60,726 bases of DNA, taken from IMG/VR virus record IMGVR_UViG_3300045131_000496, positions 1 through 60,726 of that record. One strand, given 5' to 3'. Positions 23,126 to 33,500 of this stretch are shown piece after piece. Positions within the stretch are counted from its first letter, which is position 1; the number at the start of each line of letters is the position of its first letter. The translations under genes and the position numbers were made by a program. A model generated the notes under the pieces. It had not been told where the DNA came from. It was given only the letters and a program-made list of their open reading frames with translations, and did not search any database. This stretch comes from a virus.

Positions 23126-26100
23126 CTTACCTGTTATTACTAATGAGTACACCCTAGTTAATGATGACGTATATCTAGGTAGCACAGGCTTACCTGCAAT
23201 AGTTCAAAGTCAAATAGTTGACCTAGTTACGAATGCTTTTGGTAGTAAATTTGCAGGTATAGATACACTCTCTGGTAACTTACTTACTGCATTAGATAGT
23301 TTGCAAGTGGCAGAAAATACGTATGCTAAATTTATAGTAGATAGGCAGACTGACTATGATTCTATGGTTGCTACTTATGAAACTTGGAATGCTACATTTG
23401 CAAGTAACAGTGCGACAATACAAAAATTAGACTTTGCGTATGCTAATATAAATAGTGTAATAGCTGGTTCATTAGAGGCTTATAAGGCAGAGTTTAATAA
23501 TAAAATTAAGTCTGAAGTAGACATGGCTAAATTAGCTTATGCTTCAAGCATAGGGGCTTTAGCTACTTCTATCGATAGTTTAAGTTCCGTATGGGAATCT
23601 CAAGACGGTAGGATAGACGGTTATGCTAATGCAACACAGACTATCTCCACCTACATAGGGTATGATCCAACAGCGTCAAACAGGACGTTGGCTGAATCTA
23701 TGTTCTCATATAATAGTACACTTAAACTAGGTGAGTACTACTACGATACAGGGTTTGGTTTAAAATCTTCAATCAAACTTAGCGGTAAGGGTACAGCTAA
23801 AGAGCCGTTCTCTTCTGAGTTTTGGATAAAAGCAAACTCATTTAAGCTAGTTGACCCAGATAATAACAACCATTCTCCGTTCTACGTTGATAATGGGGTT
23901 GTTTACTTACAAAACGTTGTTATAGGTAACACTTCAGATGCTATAGCAGATAGAGTACAGTGGAACTCTAATACACAGTACCGCAAGTTAGATAAAGTAA
24001 AATACAATGGTTTGAATTACGTAGTAAGTGTAGACCATGTTAGCTCATCTACATTTGACAAAAGTAAAGTAAGACCAGATTTTGTTCCTAGAGGATCTAC
24101 TGGTGTTACAGTATCCATGGCAGTAGATACCCCACTAGTTATCGAGTACAACAAAGACGGCAGTATTACAGACAATACTATTACAAATGTCACCTATACC
24201 GCAAGTACAGTAGGGTACGTAGGCACTGTGTACTACGAATGGTATGTAAATGAGGTGTACAATTCTACTACAACAACTAACACATTAAGTTTGGTTGTAC
24301 CTAGTAGTTTTAAATCGTCTATAGGAAAGGTACGAGTATATGCTAAAACTGTACAAGATCAACTACCTGCTAAGAAGTACTACTTAGGGTATGAAGAGTT
24401 AAACGTAACAGGGTATAGAGAAGGAAGTACAGATTACTCTATTGTTTGGGATAACGGCACTAACTCAGTATCAGCAAGCGCTGCTGGAGAAGTAGAACCT
24501 AGTGGATATACAGGTACAGGGGTTAGGGTATCAGTATTTCACGATTCTAGTTACCTTACCCCAGAAATAACCTCTGATGGTGTACCTACACAGGCTAACC
24601 ATTTTTCAGTAAAATATGCAGTTAAAACAGGTAATGTAACCATAGGTACTCGATCTATAGTAGGTAACGAAATAGTATATAGTGACATAGCTAACTTAAC
24701 TACTAACTCATGCATTGTAATTTATACTATTACTGTTAAAGATTCTGACGGTGATTTACTAACGTTTGACAGACAACAAACTATTGTAAAGTCAAAAACA
24801 TCTAGGAGTACTTTAAAATCTACTGTATTCGCTAGAACTAAACTAGAGACATTGCCTGTACCTACTGGAGGTAATTTTAAGTCACCTATCCCTACATCCG
24901 TAAACAGTGACGGTAGTGTATGGAGGGGTGGTATTCCTGACGGCAAAAAACCATTATGGAGCTGTACTAGAATTTTTACTGATGATGGTTTAGGTACTCA
25001 ACAAGAAGTGTGGACTACTCCACAGCTTATTGCTAACACTCTACAAAGTAAAACACAGTTTAGTGTAAATGGGGCTAATGGATGGCATGATACAGCTAGT
25101 TCAGGTGATTACTTCATGCGTACTTGTACTAGCGATGACGGAGGTGAAAGTTGGTCCTGCAACAGTGCAGTTAAGGTTAAAGGTGAAGATGGGTCAGATG
25201 GGGCACCAGGAGCTAACGGTAAGAGCGTATCTACCGGTTTTGTATACTGGACCAGTACAACTACCACACCTAGCAGTAAGCCTAGTTCAGGGTCATATAA
25301 CCCGACTACAGGTGTAGTTACTGCTTCCGTAGGTTGGAATATGGAACCTCCTACAGTAACGGCAGGAGCTACACAAGCAAGCATTTACTACTCTGCGTAT
25401 ACTGTGCTTGAACAAGATGACGGTTCATTCTACGTTACGTTCAAAGATCTTAAAAAAGGTACAGAGTTTAGCGGGTTGGTTACATTTACTTCTGCTGACG
25501 ATAGGTACGCTGATAAGAACTTAGCCGGTGTTACTACTATTGATGGTGATAAAGTAATAACAAACCATATTACGTTAGGTACTAATGGGCAGATAAAGTC
25601 TAATAATTTTGTCTCAGGTTCTGCTGGTTGGTGTATTAAAGGTAACGGAGATATTGCTGAGTTTAAAGACGTAAAAATTTACGGAAACATAATAGACTCT
25701 GATACTGACCCTAGATTTATGTTAGGTGATGGCGGTAGGTTTTTAACTGCAGCAAGTATACATGCAGGTGTACCTTCAGGAGACGTAAAGTTAAAAATAG
25801 ATAGTAATGCAAATATACGGTTAAATTCAGACGGTACGGCTAGATTTACTAAGCATTTAAATGTAGGCCCTAAGGGAGCCTTTTATGCTTCAAAAGAGGG
25901 CACTATAGGGTGTATGTATTGGACCAGTAGCACACAAGAACTGAAACCTTATGGTACTAGTGGTACATATAATCTAGGGTCACCTAGTAACCAATGGGGC
26001 ACAGTGTTTGCTGATACTTCTTCTATTAGTACTTCAGACGCACGTAAAAAAACAGATATAAATGCATTAAACAGTAATGAGTTGAAGGCTTCTATACAGC

Positions 26101-26381
26101 TATCTAAAGAATTTGGTACATTCCAGTTCTTAAATGCTATTAAAGATAAAGGTAGTAACGCTAGATTGCATATCGGTATGACAGTACAGCGAGCTATTGA
26201 AATAATGAAAGATAATCACCTAGATCCATTTGCTTATGGTTTTATATGCTATGATGAAGCTGGTGTAGATGAGTTAGGTAATAACTACCCTGACAGCTAT
26301 GGATTTAGGTATGAAGAACTTCTAGCGTTTATATCTATAGGGTTTGAGGCTAGATTAACACAACTAGAAAAAGGTATTTAA
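23115..26381 (+). CDS. J-like fibre with C-terminal S74 self-cleaving chaperone, 1088 aa
   Basis: N-terminal part (1-~270) is a helical, J-like attachment region ('LPAIVQSQIVDLVTNAFGSKF', and 'TNHITLGTNGQIKSNNF' at about 815, as in lambda J/DUF1983). The middle has several beta domains and a short collagen-like Gly-x-y run (GEDGSDGAPGANGKS, about residue 695). The last ~115 residues are a peptidase S74 intramolecular chaperone, with the Ser-Asp dyad S974-D975 in 'STSDARKKTDI'. S74 domains help the fibre trimerise and then cut themselves off just before that Ser. Host-receptor binding is inferred. Confidence 0.78.
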   Translation: MSNDLPVITNEYTLVNDDVYLGSTGLPAIVQSQIVDLVTNAFGSKFAGIDTLSGNLLTALDSLQVAENTYAKFIVDRQTDYDSMVATYETWNATFASNSATIQKLDFAYANINSVIAGSLEAYKAEFNNKIKSEVDMAKLAYASSIGALATSIDSLSSVWESQDGRIDGYANATQTISTYIGYDPTASNRTLAESMFSYNSTLKLGEYYYDTGFGLKSSIKLSGKGTAKEPFSSEFWIKANSFKLVDPDNNNHSPFYVDNGVVYLQNVVIGNTSDAIADRVQWNSNTQYRKLDKVKYNGLNYVVSVDHVSSSTFDKSKVRPDFVPRGSTGVTVSMAVDTPLVIEYNKDGSITDNTITNVTYTASTVGYVGTVYYEWYVNEVYNSTTTTNTLSLVVPSSFKSSIGKVRVYAKTVQDQLPAKKYYLGYEELNVTGYREGSTDYSIVWDNGTNSVSASAAGEVEPSGYTGTGVRVSVFHDSSYLTPEITSDGVPTQANHFSVKYAVKTGNVTIGTRSIVGNEIVYSDIANLTTNSCIVIYTITVKDSDGDLLTFDRQQTIVKSKTSRSTLKSTVFARTKLETLPVPTGGNFKSPIPTSVNSDGSVWRGGIPDGKKPLWSCTRIFTDDGLGTQQEVWTTPQLIANTLQSKTQFSVNGANGWHDTASSGDYFMRTCTSDDGGESWSCNSAVKVKGEDGSDGAPGANGKSVSTGFVYWTSTTTTPSSKPSSGSYNPTTGVVTASVGWNMEPPTVTAGATQASIYYSAYTVLEQDDGSFYVTFKDLKKGTEFSGLVTFTSADDRYADKNLAGVTTIDGDKVITNHITLGTNGQIKSNNFVSGSAGWCIKGNGDIAEFKDVKIYGNIIDSDTDPRFMLGDGGRFLTAASIHAGVPSGDVKLKIDSNANIRLNSDGTARFTKHLNVGPKGAFYASKEGTIGCMYWTSSTQELKPYGTSGTYNLGSPSNQWGTVFADTSSISTSDARKKTDINALNSNELKASIQLSKEFGTFQFLNAIKDKGSNARLHIGMTVQRAIEIMKDNHLDPFAYGFICYDEAGVDELGNNYPDSYGFRYEELLAFISIGFEARLTQLEKGI

Positions 26382-26383
26382 TT

Positions 26384-26788
26384 ATGGCTAGTACTACTAC
26401 CACAGAAACTACTAAACTAGTAGGGTTTGAAAACGTTACTAAAGGTAAAGTTGAAAATAATGAGTGGACAGGTGATGGTATTTTTGACACCTTAATGTAT
26501 GCTGCTAATAAGAACATCGAAATCCAATTCAACAAAGGTAGGATTGTAGGTAAGGAATACGCAGAGGCTTATACTGATGTAATGAATACTATTATTACAC
26601 AAGCTATTCAGTACTACTTACAGAAAGATGGTCAAGATGAACAAGCAGCCCTAACGTATGCACAACGAGTTAAAGTAGATAAAGAAACTGCTATGTTAGG
26701 TATGGATACTGTTATGAAACAGTCCGAAGAAAGTAAGGCAAATGATCCTACATTCGTATACAAACCAAGATATGTTAAAGGAGTATAG
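26384..26788 (+). CDS. Uncharacterised virion-associated protein, 134 aa
   Basis: A Thr-rich start, then a small domain with 'GKVENNEWTGDGIFDTLMYAANKNIEIQF' and a helical end ('TYAQRVKVDKETAMLGMDTVMKQSEE'). It lies between the J-like fibre and a helical protein with only two or three bases between the genes, so it is part of the same transcript. No family recognised and no membrane segment. It is probably a tail or connector component. Confidence 0.5.
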   Translation: MASTTTTETTKLVGFENVTKGKVENNEWTGDGIFDTLMYAANKNIEIQFNKGRIVGKEYAEAYTDVMNTIITQAIQYYLQKDGQDEQAALTYAQRVKVDKETAMLGMDTVMKQSEESKANDPTFVYKPRYVKGV

Positions 26789-26790
26789 TA

Positions 26791-27684
26791 ATGGCTGTAC
26801 AAGTAAATATAACGCCAACTGTAGATGTTATTGACAAGCTAGAACAATTAGTAGGATCACTTATCGAAGATGATTCATCTGTATACATTCGTACTAAAAT
26901 GACGTTAGAAGCATTGCTGTCTGATGGTAACATTACTAGTGCAGAGAAAGCAGATTTGACTGCTAAGATTCTTTCAGAGCTTAATACAAGTATTGTAAGT
27001 GCTAGTCTTCAAACTGCATTACAATGGGCTTTAAAAGAAAAAGAAGTAGAAATAAAAGTACTAGAACTGGGTAGAGAACTAGCCATCCATGATGCAGATA
27101 TCCAAGTCAAAACTGCTAGTATTGATAAGATGAAAGCAGATGCTAATTCTGCAGAAGCAGCGTATAGAGCTACCTACGGTACTTTAAGCAGAGATGCTAA
27201 TGGTAATGTGATTAACTTTACTACTATTGGTAGTAAGACAGCAGCAGAAATTAAATACACACAAGCACAGACAGCAAATACTACTAAAAATACTGGAGTG
27301 CTATCTGCTAAAGAGCTAGAGATTAGGGCAGGTACATACAAAGTACTAGCGGACACTAGAGCTAACTTTGGTAGTGTAAGTTCATACACCCTAACAAATA
27401 ATGCTATGTTAGTTACCTTAGCTGACACGGAAGATACTTTAGGTAAATGGCAAAAAGAATTAGCACTAGAGCAGAGTAAAGGATACGGCTGGAACGCTTG
27501 GTCTAACGCTGTAACTTCTGCTGCAGGTATGGTCTCTACGCTTATTGCCTCTGAAGCTCCTGATATTTTTGGTAAAGATACAGATGGTAATGATAGGGTA
27601 GGTACTAGAGCACTAAATCAAGTAAACACTGGTATTTACAATTTATTAAAACTAGGTGAGCCTAGTTTACAGCCTACTATGTAG
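26791..27684 (+). CDS. Helical virion-associated protein, 297 aa
   Basis: Starts at ATG two bases after the previous stop. It is almost entirely helical: a first helix bundle (about 1-60), a long coiled-coil stretch (about 75-130, 'LQWALKEKEVEIKVLELGRELAIHDADIQV') and a further helix pair around 170-240. The end contains a Trp-containing amphipathic segment ('GYGWNAWSNAVTSAAGMVSTLIA') that could touch membrane. I do not recognise the family. The fibre upstream and the membrane-rich protein downstream suggest a tail or infection-machine component. Confidence 0.5.
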   Translation: MAVQVNITPTVDVIDKLEQLVGSLIEDDSSVYIRTKMTLEALLSDGNITSAEKADLTAKILSELNTSIVSASLQTALQWALKEKEVEIKVLELGRELAIHDADIQVKTASIDKMKADANSAEAAYRATYGTLSRDANGNVINFTTIGSKTAAEIKYTQAQTANTTKNTGVLSAKELEIRAGTYKVLADTRANFGSVSSYTLTNNAMLVTLADTEDTLGKWQKELALEQSKGYGWNAWSNAVTSAAGMVSTLIASEAPDIFGKDTDGNDRVGTRALNQVNTGIYNLLKLGEPSLQPTM

Positions 27685-27686
27685 TT

Positions 27687-29861
27687 ATGAAAAAGCTCTC
27701 TGTAGACTTAGCTTCTGTTACTAAACAAAGTTATTTAAATAACATAGGATGGATAAACAAGTTTATCCGTCTGTGGGGAACTACAAACGTAAATGGTGAA
27801 GAAGTCCTATTAAGTAGAAGGTATTTTTATAGTAATACAGAAGCTGCTTGGTGTAGAGCTAGAGGTGAAGATGTAGACAAGGGTGACTGGGTAGAACCTG
27901 CTCCGTGTGAGCCTGAGTTTACAAAGGAAGAAGCAAAGGCTAAGAACCAGACTTGGTATCCTACATACTTCGCTCCCTACTATACTAAAAAAGACTCTAA
28001 CGGTAATTACTCTACAGATGAAGATGATCTAGGTATGGAAGTGTTTAGGTTTTTAAACATAGATAAAGACCTAGCTTCTACTAAATGGAAACGAAGTCAA
28101 ATAAAATATGCTTGGTTTCTACTAAATCCTGATAAGCTGGCTGAGTTAGAAGCCACTACAATAACTTCACTACTAAACGCTGCGGTTAAGCAACGTTCTG
28201 TAAGTGGTAAGTTGACGTTACAGGTTATGATAGACTTAAATGGAGATTTGCTTACAAGAACTACAAGCTGTGAGTATTTAGACGCTGGTTATGTAGCCTG
28301 TAAAGAACAGGCAATTGATGCTTTAGCTCCTTATAAGGCTTATACAGAAAGTACTACCAAAGACCTAGGTAAAATGTATAAGGACTATGAAGTTTGGTTT
28401 AAAGATAATTTTGAATTTATGATAAGCAGTAATAGCATTATCGATTCTTCAGACGAAATACCCTACCTACGTCCTATAGCTATGTATGCTTTCTCTGATA
28501 TGGACAGAGTAAAAATAACAGATGTTAAACGTATACCTGTAGTAGTACCTAGGCAGCAAACTTACACTGATGAAATTAGCGGCTTTTACGAAGATGTAAA
28601 CGTAGTAAAAAACACATTAACAGTAACCTTTGAGCTAAACACATACCAGCTAGATCAATCTGTTATATACTCAAGAATTATAGAAGCTGCTACAGCCAAA
28701 CGTATATCATTTTTTAGTCTTAACAATGTACACGAACTAGTCAAAAAGTATCTGGCAAGCTCATATGTACCTGACGAAGGAGAAATGACTGAAGCTGAGT
28801 CTATGGAATTTATAGGGTTAAACAACAGTAAAACTCAAAAAGACGCAGATATGTGGTTATACGACCCTTCAGTTAAGAGATACCATTTAAGAGTATCATG
28901 GTTACGTAATGGGTTAATGGGTGATGGTTCAATAGTTAAAGCAAAAAAACGAATAGACATAGTACAAAAGCTACTAGATATGGACTACAAAAAACAATCA
29001 CAGAGTACTAACTGGATTCAAGCTATTATAATTATTGTTATTGTAGTGATAATAAATTACGCTTGCAATGGGTGTCTTACCGACAAAATAGCTACAATGA
29101 TAGCTGCTGAAGTAGGTGTCAGTACAGCGGTTGCTGCTGCCGTAGCTTATACTATAGTTATCTCTACTGCACTTAACCTAGTAGCAGTGGTGGCATCTCT
29201 GCTAGGTATGTATCAACTGGCAATGAGCATACAATCGTTCTTAAAGACTATCCAGCCTATAGTGATACTAGCTACTATTATTTATGCTTATGCAGCTATT
29301 GCTCAAAGATTTGCAGCAGAACGTGCTGCTGATGCAGCTATGCAAGCAACAGAAACACAAGTAGCTTCTATGGGTGGTAGTACATTTGAGTTTGTACCAA
29401 GAACAAACATCGAAATAGCAGTAGACTTAGTAAAGGATAGTGTAAGTTCTACTATCAATAACTTTACGAGTAGTATTACCAATTTTAGTGATTTTAGTAG
29501 TATGACTTATGACAAAGCTATTAAGATGATAGATACATCTACTAAAGTAGCTATGCAGATATACGAAAACTACGCTAAGACAGAAATGAAAAAACTTAGC
29601 GATGAAATGAAGTCTATACAACAAGAAAACGCAGAGTTAGCAGAAGCTACAGAAAAGTCAGAATTATCTATAAACTTACTGATAGCTACACAGAATGCTG
29701 CTTTCAATAATCTTACTAATGATATGAGTAAAGATGTATCTATGTTTGATACGCCTTATATGCCTGCTATTAGACTAGGACACATAGGTAATACACAAAC
29801 AACTAGTGCTATAGCTTTGATGGGTGAAGCTGGTGATAACTACATGAATCGCTACTATTAG
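27687..29861 (+). CDS. Virion protein with membrane-spanning C-terminal third, 724 aa
   Basis: Residues 1-~430 are a mixed, Tyr/Trp-rich soluble region with several Cys (for example 'WCRARGED', 'APCEPE', 'TTSCEYL'), unlike the Cys-free proteins that follow. Residues ~443-545 contain three long hydrophobic helices (WIQAIIIIVIVVIINYA at ~443-460, a 30-residue Ala/Val-rich helix at ~470-505, and ~525-540). The end is a coiled coil (~620-680). Such a protein could insert in the host envelope during DNA ejection or sit in the tail. I recognise no family; N4-like phages do have several large uncharacterised tail proteins in this position. Confidence 0.55.
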   Translation: MKKLSVDLASVTKQSYLNNIGWINKFIRLWGTTNVNGEEVLLSRRYFYSNTEAAWCRARGEDVDKGDWVEPAPCEPEFTKEEAKAKNQTWYPTYFAPYYTKKDSNGNYSTDEDDLGMEVFRFLNIDKDLASTKWKRSQIKYAWFLLNPDKLAELEATTITSLLNAAVKQRSVSGKLTLQVMIDLNGDLLTRTTSCEYLDAGYVACKEQAIDALAPYKAYTESTTKDLGKMYKDYEVWFKDNFEFMISSNSIIDSSDEIPYLRPIAMYAFSDMDRVKITDVKRIPVVVPRQQTYTDEISGFYEDVNVVKNTLTVTFELNTYQLDQSVIYSRIIEAATAKRISFFSLNNVHELVKKYLASSYVPDEGEMTEAESMEFIGLNNSKTQKDADMWLYDPSVKRYHLRVSWLRNGLMGDGSIVKAKKRIDIVQKLLDMDYKKQSQSTNWIQAIIIIVIVVIINYACNGCLTDKIATMIAAEVGVSTAVAAAVAYTIVISTALNLVAVVASLLGMYQLAMSIQSFLKTIQPIVILATIIYAYAAIAQRFAAERAADAAMQATETQVASMGGSTFEFVPRTNIEIAVDLVKDSVSSTINNFTSSITNFSDFSSMTYDKAIKMIDTSTKVAMQIYENYAKTEMKKLSDEMKSIQQENAELAEATEKSELSINLLIATQNAAFNNLTNDMSKDVSMFDTPYMPAIRLGHIGNTQTTSAIALMGEAGDNYMNRYY

Positions 29862-29870
29862 TAATAAATA

Positions 29871-29879
29871 TGGTATAAT
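29871..29879 (+). promoter_or_regulatory. Extended -10 promoter for the ejection-protein genes
   Basis: TGG followed directly by a perfect TATAAT (29874-29879) in the 48-base gap between 29861 and 29910. The extended TG motif makes up for the weak -35. Transcription would start near 29886 and run into the genes at 29910-35021. Confidence 0.6.
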
Positions 29880-29909
29880 TGTTCTAACTAATTTTTATGA
29901 GGTGATGAT

Positions 29910-30584
29910 ATGGCTAGTTTATGGGGTAATGATTCTTCAGGTAAAAAAATTGATAACTCTGATAATGCGGTAGATAAAGCTTTTGATGAATTTGACTTGG
30001 ATTTGATTGCATCTATGCCTAATGCCTGGGATGTAAATAACAACCCTAAAAGCGACTTTGGGTTTGGTAAGGGCTATAATAGCACGTTCTCTAACCAGTA
30101 CAAAGACTTTACTACCGCTTACAATCCTACATATAATAACTTCAGTAAGAATGCTGGCTCATACTACAACATCTTAGATAGCAATAATGGGTCAAGTAGC
30201 TTAGCTGATATGCGTTCATACGCTGCAGGACAGCAAATGAATGACTGGCTAACAAAAAATCCTGGAGCTAAGTTAAGTACTGACCAGTCTAAAGAAATGT
30301 TTAATAACTTCTATAATAGTGCTGATTTTAAAGCTAGTGATCCTAATGGCGGTATTAAAGGATTTATGAATGACTATGGTCAATCATTAGGGTTAGGGTT
30401 GGGGTTAGTTAATAACGCCGCACAGTTATATGGCATGAACAAGCAATGGGATTTCATGGATGATAGATTAAAAATGATGAAAGAAGACCAAGGTATGAAA
30501 CGAGAACTATTTAATCAACAAAACTCTCGTAACAAAGCTCTAGGTAACTATCAGTTTAACCCTAACAATACTGCGGCAGTTTAA
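29910..30584 (+). CDS. Internal virion protein, T7 gp14-like, 224 aa
   Basis: Residues ~1-130 are Asn/Ser/Tyr-rich and disordered. The C-terminal third is a Gly/Leu-rich hydrophobic helix ('SLGLGLGLVNNAAQLYGMNKQWDFMDDRLKMM', about 158-190) followed by 'FNQQNSRNKALGNYQF'. A glycine-rich membrane-active helix followed by a '+LxxMKEDQxxxRxxFNxQNxRNKALxNY' tail is shared with the small internal proteins (gp14-like) of many podoviruses. It is expected to be packaged and inserted in the outer membrane during infection. No Cys. It lies first in the ejection-protein series. Confidence 0.65.
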   Translation: MASLWGNDSSGKKIDNSDNAVDKAFDEFDLDLIASMPNAWDVNNNPKSDFGFGKGYNSTFSNQYKDFTTAYNPTYNNFSKNAGSYYNILDSNNGSSSLADMRSYAAGQQMNDWLTKNPGAKLSTDQSKEMFNNFYNSADFKASDPNGGIKGFMNDYGQSLGLGLGLVNNAAQLYGMNKQWDFMDDRLKMMKEDQGMKRELFNQQNSRNKALGNYQFNPNNTAAV

Positions 30585-30595
30585 GGAGTTACACC

Positions 30596-33500
30596 ATGCC
30601 TATATCTGATTTACTAAGAGGAAGCAATGCAGGTAGTAACATTGACTATGTGTCTGCTATACCTAGAGAGGGTCTAGGCTCTGTATTCCTTAATTATGCT
30701 AAAGAACAAGAAGAAGCTAAAGCTAAAGCTGCACAGGAAGCAGAAAAGATTCGTCAATTTAACGTGACTACTGATACCTCTAATAATAGATATGAAGCTG
30801 AACAAGCTAGATTAGCTGCTAAAGATGCAGAAGATTTGCGTAGATATAATTTAGAAAAAGAACAGTTGAAGCTGGATAAAGAAGAAAACCAGAGACGATG
30901 GGATACAACAAACAATAGAGAAGAAGCTAAGTACAAGTATGACGTAGGACAAGATACTATAGGAACAAAAGCAACAGCACTTGCAGGTTCACTAGATGCT
31001 GCTACACTAGGTACAGACTATGCATTTGGTCAATTAGGGGCTATTACAGCTAAAGCAGCAGAGGAGAAAGGCTATAACGCTGCCTATAATAAGTTTGCAG
31101 AAGAGCAGATTAGTCAAGGCAATTTAGATGCTTTTAACGCCAAACAAGCAAGTACAGATAGAAGTGTACTAGTTAAACCTATGTCACAAGCAGAAGCTTT
31201 AACTGAAGTAATATCAGACGGTAAAGTAACAGATAGAACTAGAACATTGCTAGGTATGTCACAAGCTAGTGATGAGGAAGTAGGTAAACGGCTAGGTGAA
31301 CTAAGCGGTGGTAAAAATCAGATTTATAAGCCTATTACAGATGCTTTATATGATGAAAAGAAACTCAACGCTCTAGTTAAAGATGTTACAGACAATATGC
31401 AACAGAGTGAGTATGCATCTCTACTAGGTAGTACAGTCAAGGAATCAGGACTTCTAAGGGGTGCTGATACAGACACACAAAGAAAAGTTACTAATGTACT
31501 AGAAGATCAGACTAAAAATTCTGGTACTGACACACCTGAACAAGTAAAAGCTCAACGAGATACAGCACAACAAAGACTTACTAATACGCTATCAATGCTT
31601 ACTGCATTTAGCCAAAAGGTGCGTGACAGCTCTAGCAAAAAAGGAAATACCAGTCTAAAACTAGATTCTGCAGACGCTCAAGCTATTACTGACGGTACAC
31701 CAGAGGGTATTAGAGGTGTAGTACATAAGATGGTAGCTGGTTTTTCTGGTGGTAACATCATGAAAGATGCTGATGGTGACACTTTTGATGCTGTGGCTAA
31801 CTTTTTCACAGGTAATAAAGCTTCAGATGTTAAGGCTAATATGGAAGAAGCTTTCTTAGAGCTTAATAACAGTAAGTATGCAAATCTTACACCAGACCAA
31901 AAAGCTAATATAGTAAGGACTGCCTCTATTGCTAGTAGTGCTTATGGCAATGCGGATGATAAATGGTTTAGTAGTAGTAACAGTATTGCAAACATAACGA
32001 AGAATCTTGCGGATAATGCTATAAATGGCAAAGGCAGTACTGACGAAGCTTCAATGATTACTCAGTTAAAAGATAACGCACAAAATGCTTATAATGCTAC
32101 ATTAAACCAAGGTGGTTCATCAGCCTCTAGTACACTTGCTAACTATATAGATACAGGTAAGCAAAGATTAACTCCACCTCCAACCATTACTACACCTACA
32201 CAGACACCTGCCGTACCTAGACAGCAAGCAGTAGTAAACCAGACTCCTGTAGCTACACCTAGTAGTACTGCCGTAGTGGAACAACCTACTGCTCCAGTTA
32301 CAGCTATACAACCTACTGATACAAAACAAGTAATACAGCCTAATACAGGCAGTACAGGGACTAGGCTACCAGTAGATAACAATCCTTCTGTAACAGACGG
32401 AACTGCTGGTAATCTACCTAAAAGTTACACAGATCAGATGAAGTTGGTTGATAGGATACGAACTACTGAGGGTGAAGATAGAGAAGCTGCCATCGCAGAA
32501 TACAACAGTAGATATAGAATGCCTGCTCCAACAAGCTCATCTAACCTTACCTCTAGTTTACCAACAAACTATGGTGAGACTTCACTAGATTTACAAAAAA
32601 GTATATTACCTACATATAAGAAAGATATTACTGATAACGGATCTACTACTGACTACAATAATGAAGCAGCAGTAAACGCTACACATGAGTTAAGGGACTT
32701 GTATCAGACAGCAAGAATGTCTGGTAAAGAAGGTGAAGAAGCTAGAGCATCACTAAAAGAAGCTATACCTAGGTTTATAGAAACTTATGGGGTAAAGGCT
32801 ACACCTGAAGAAGTAGTTAAAGACCTAGATAAGTATAACCTTACATGGGCTACTAACAATGATAAAGCTGAGGCTATTGAATATATCGGTAATGCTGTGG
32901 TAGGTTCTGTAGCAGCCCCTGCAAGTTTACTGGGTGCTTTAGGTGTTGGGGCTTTAAGTGGTGGTGCTATAGGTACTTTAGCATCCCCATATAAGAAGAG
33001 TAATGACGGCAACTTTAACATTAATGATACTGCTCATGGTGCTGCCGAAGGTGCTGCAGCCGGCTTACTTCCTGCTGTAGTTTTACGTGGACTAGAAAAA
33101 GCTTATTCCAATGAAGTAGTTAGAGGGGCGTTGTCTGGAGGATGGAAAGAAAGAGAAACTGCAGGTAGTGCATATAACATACTGATTGACAACAATTTAC
33201 CAAAGAACGTATCAGATATTGTAGCTACAGACTACGCTAGAGCTGGCTACGGAAAGCCAACAGACCCTACTACTTTGATTAGTGCTGCAGAATTAAAACA
33301 AAGTATGATAAACCCTAATACAGGTAAAAAAGACTTAAGTACCTATATGCCTAGAGAGGTTAAGGACAGCCTTACTGAAAGCAAAGCCGCACTATCCTCA
33401 GCTAAAACTGATTTAGGTAATTTAACTTTAGCTATTAAAGAAGGAAAACAAAAAGAGGCTGAGCTAGATAAGGCTATAAAGATAGGAGAAAATAGGTTTA

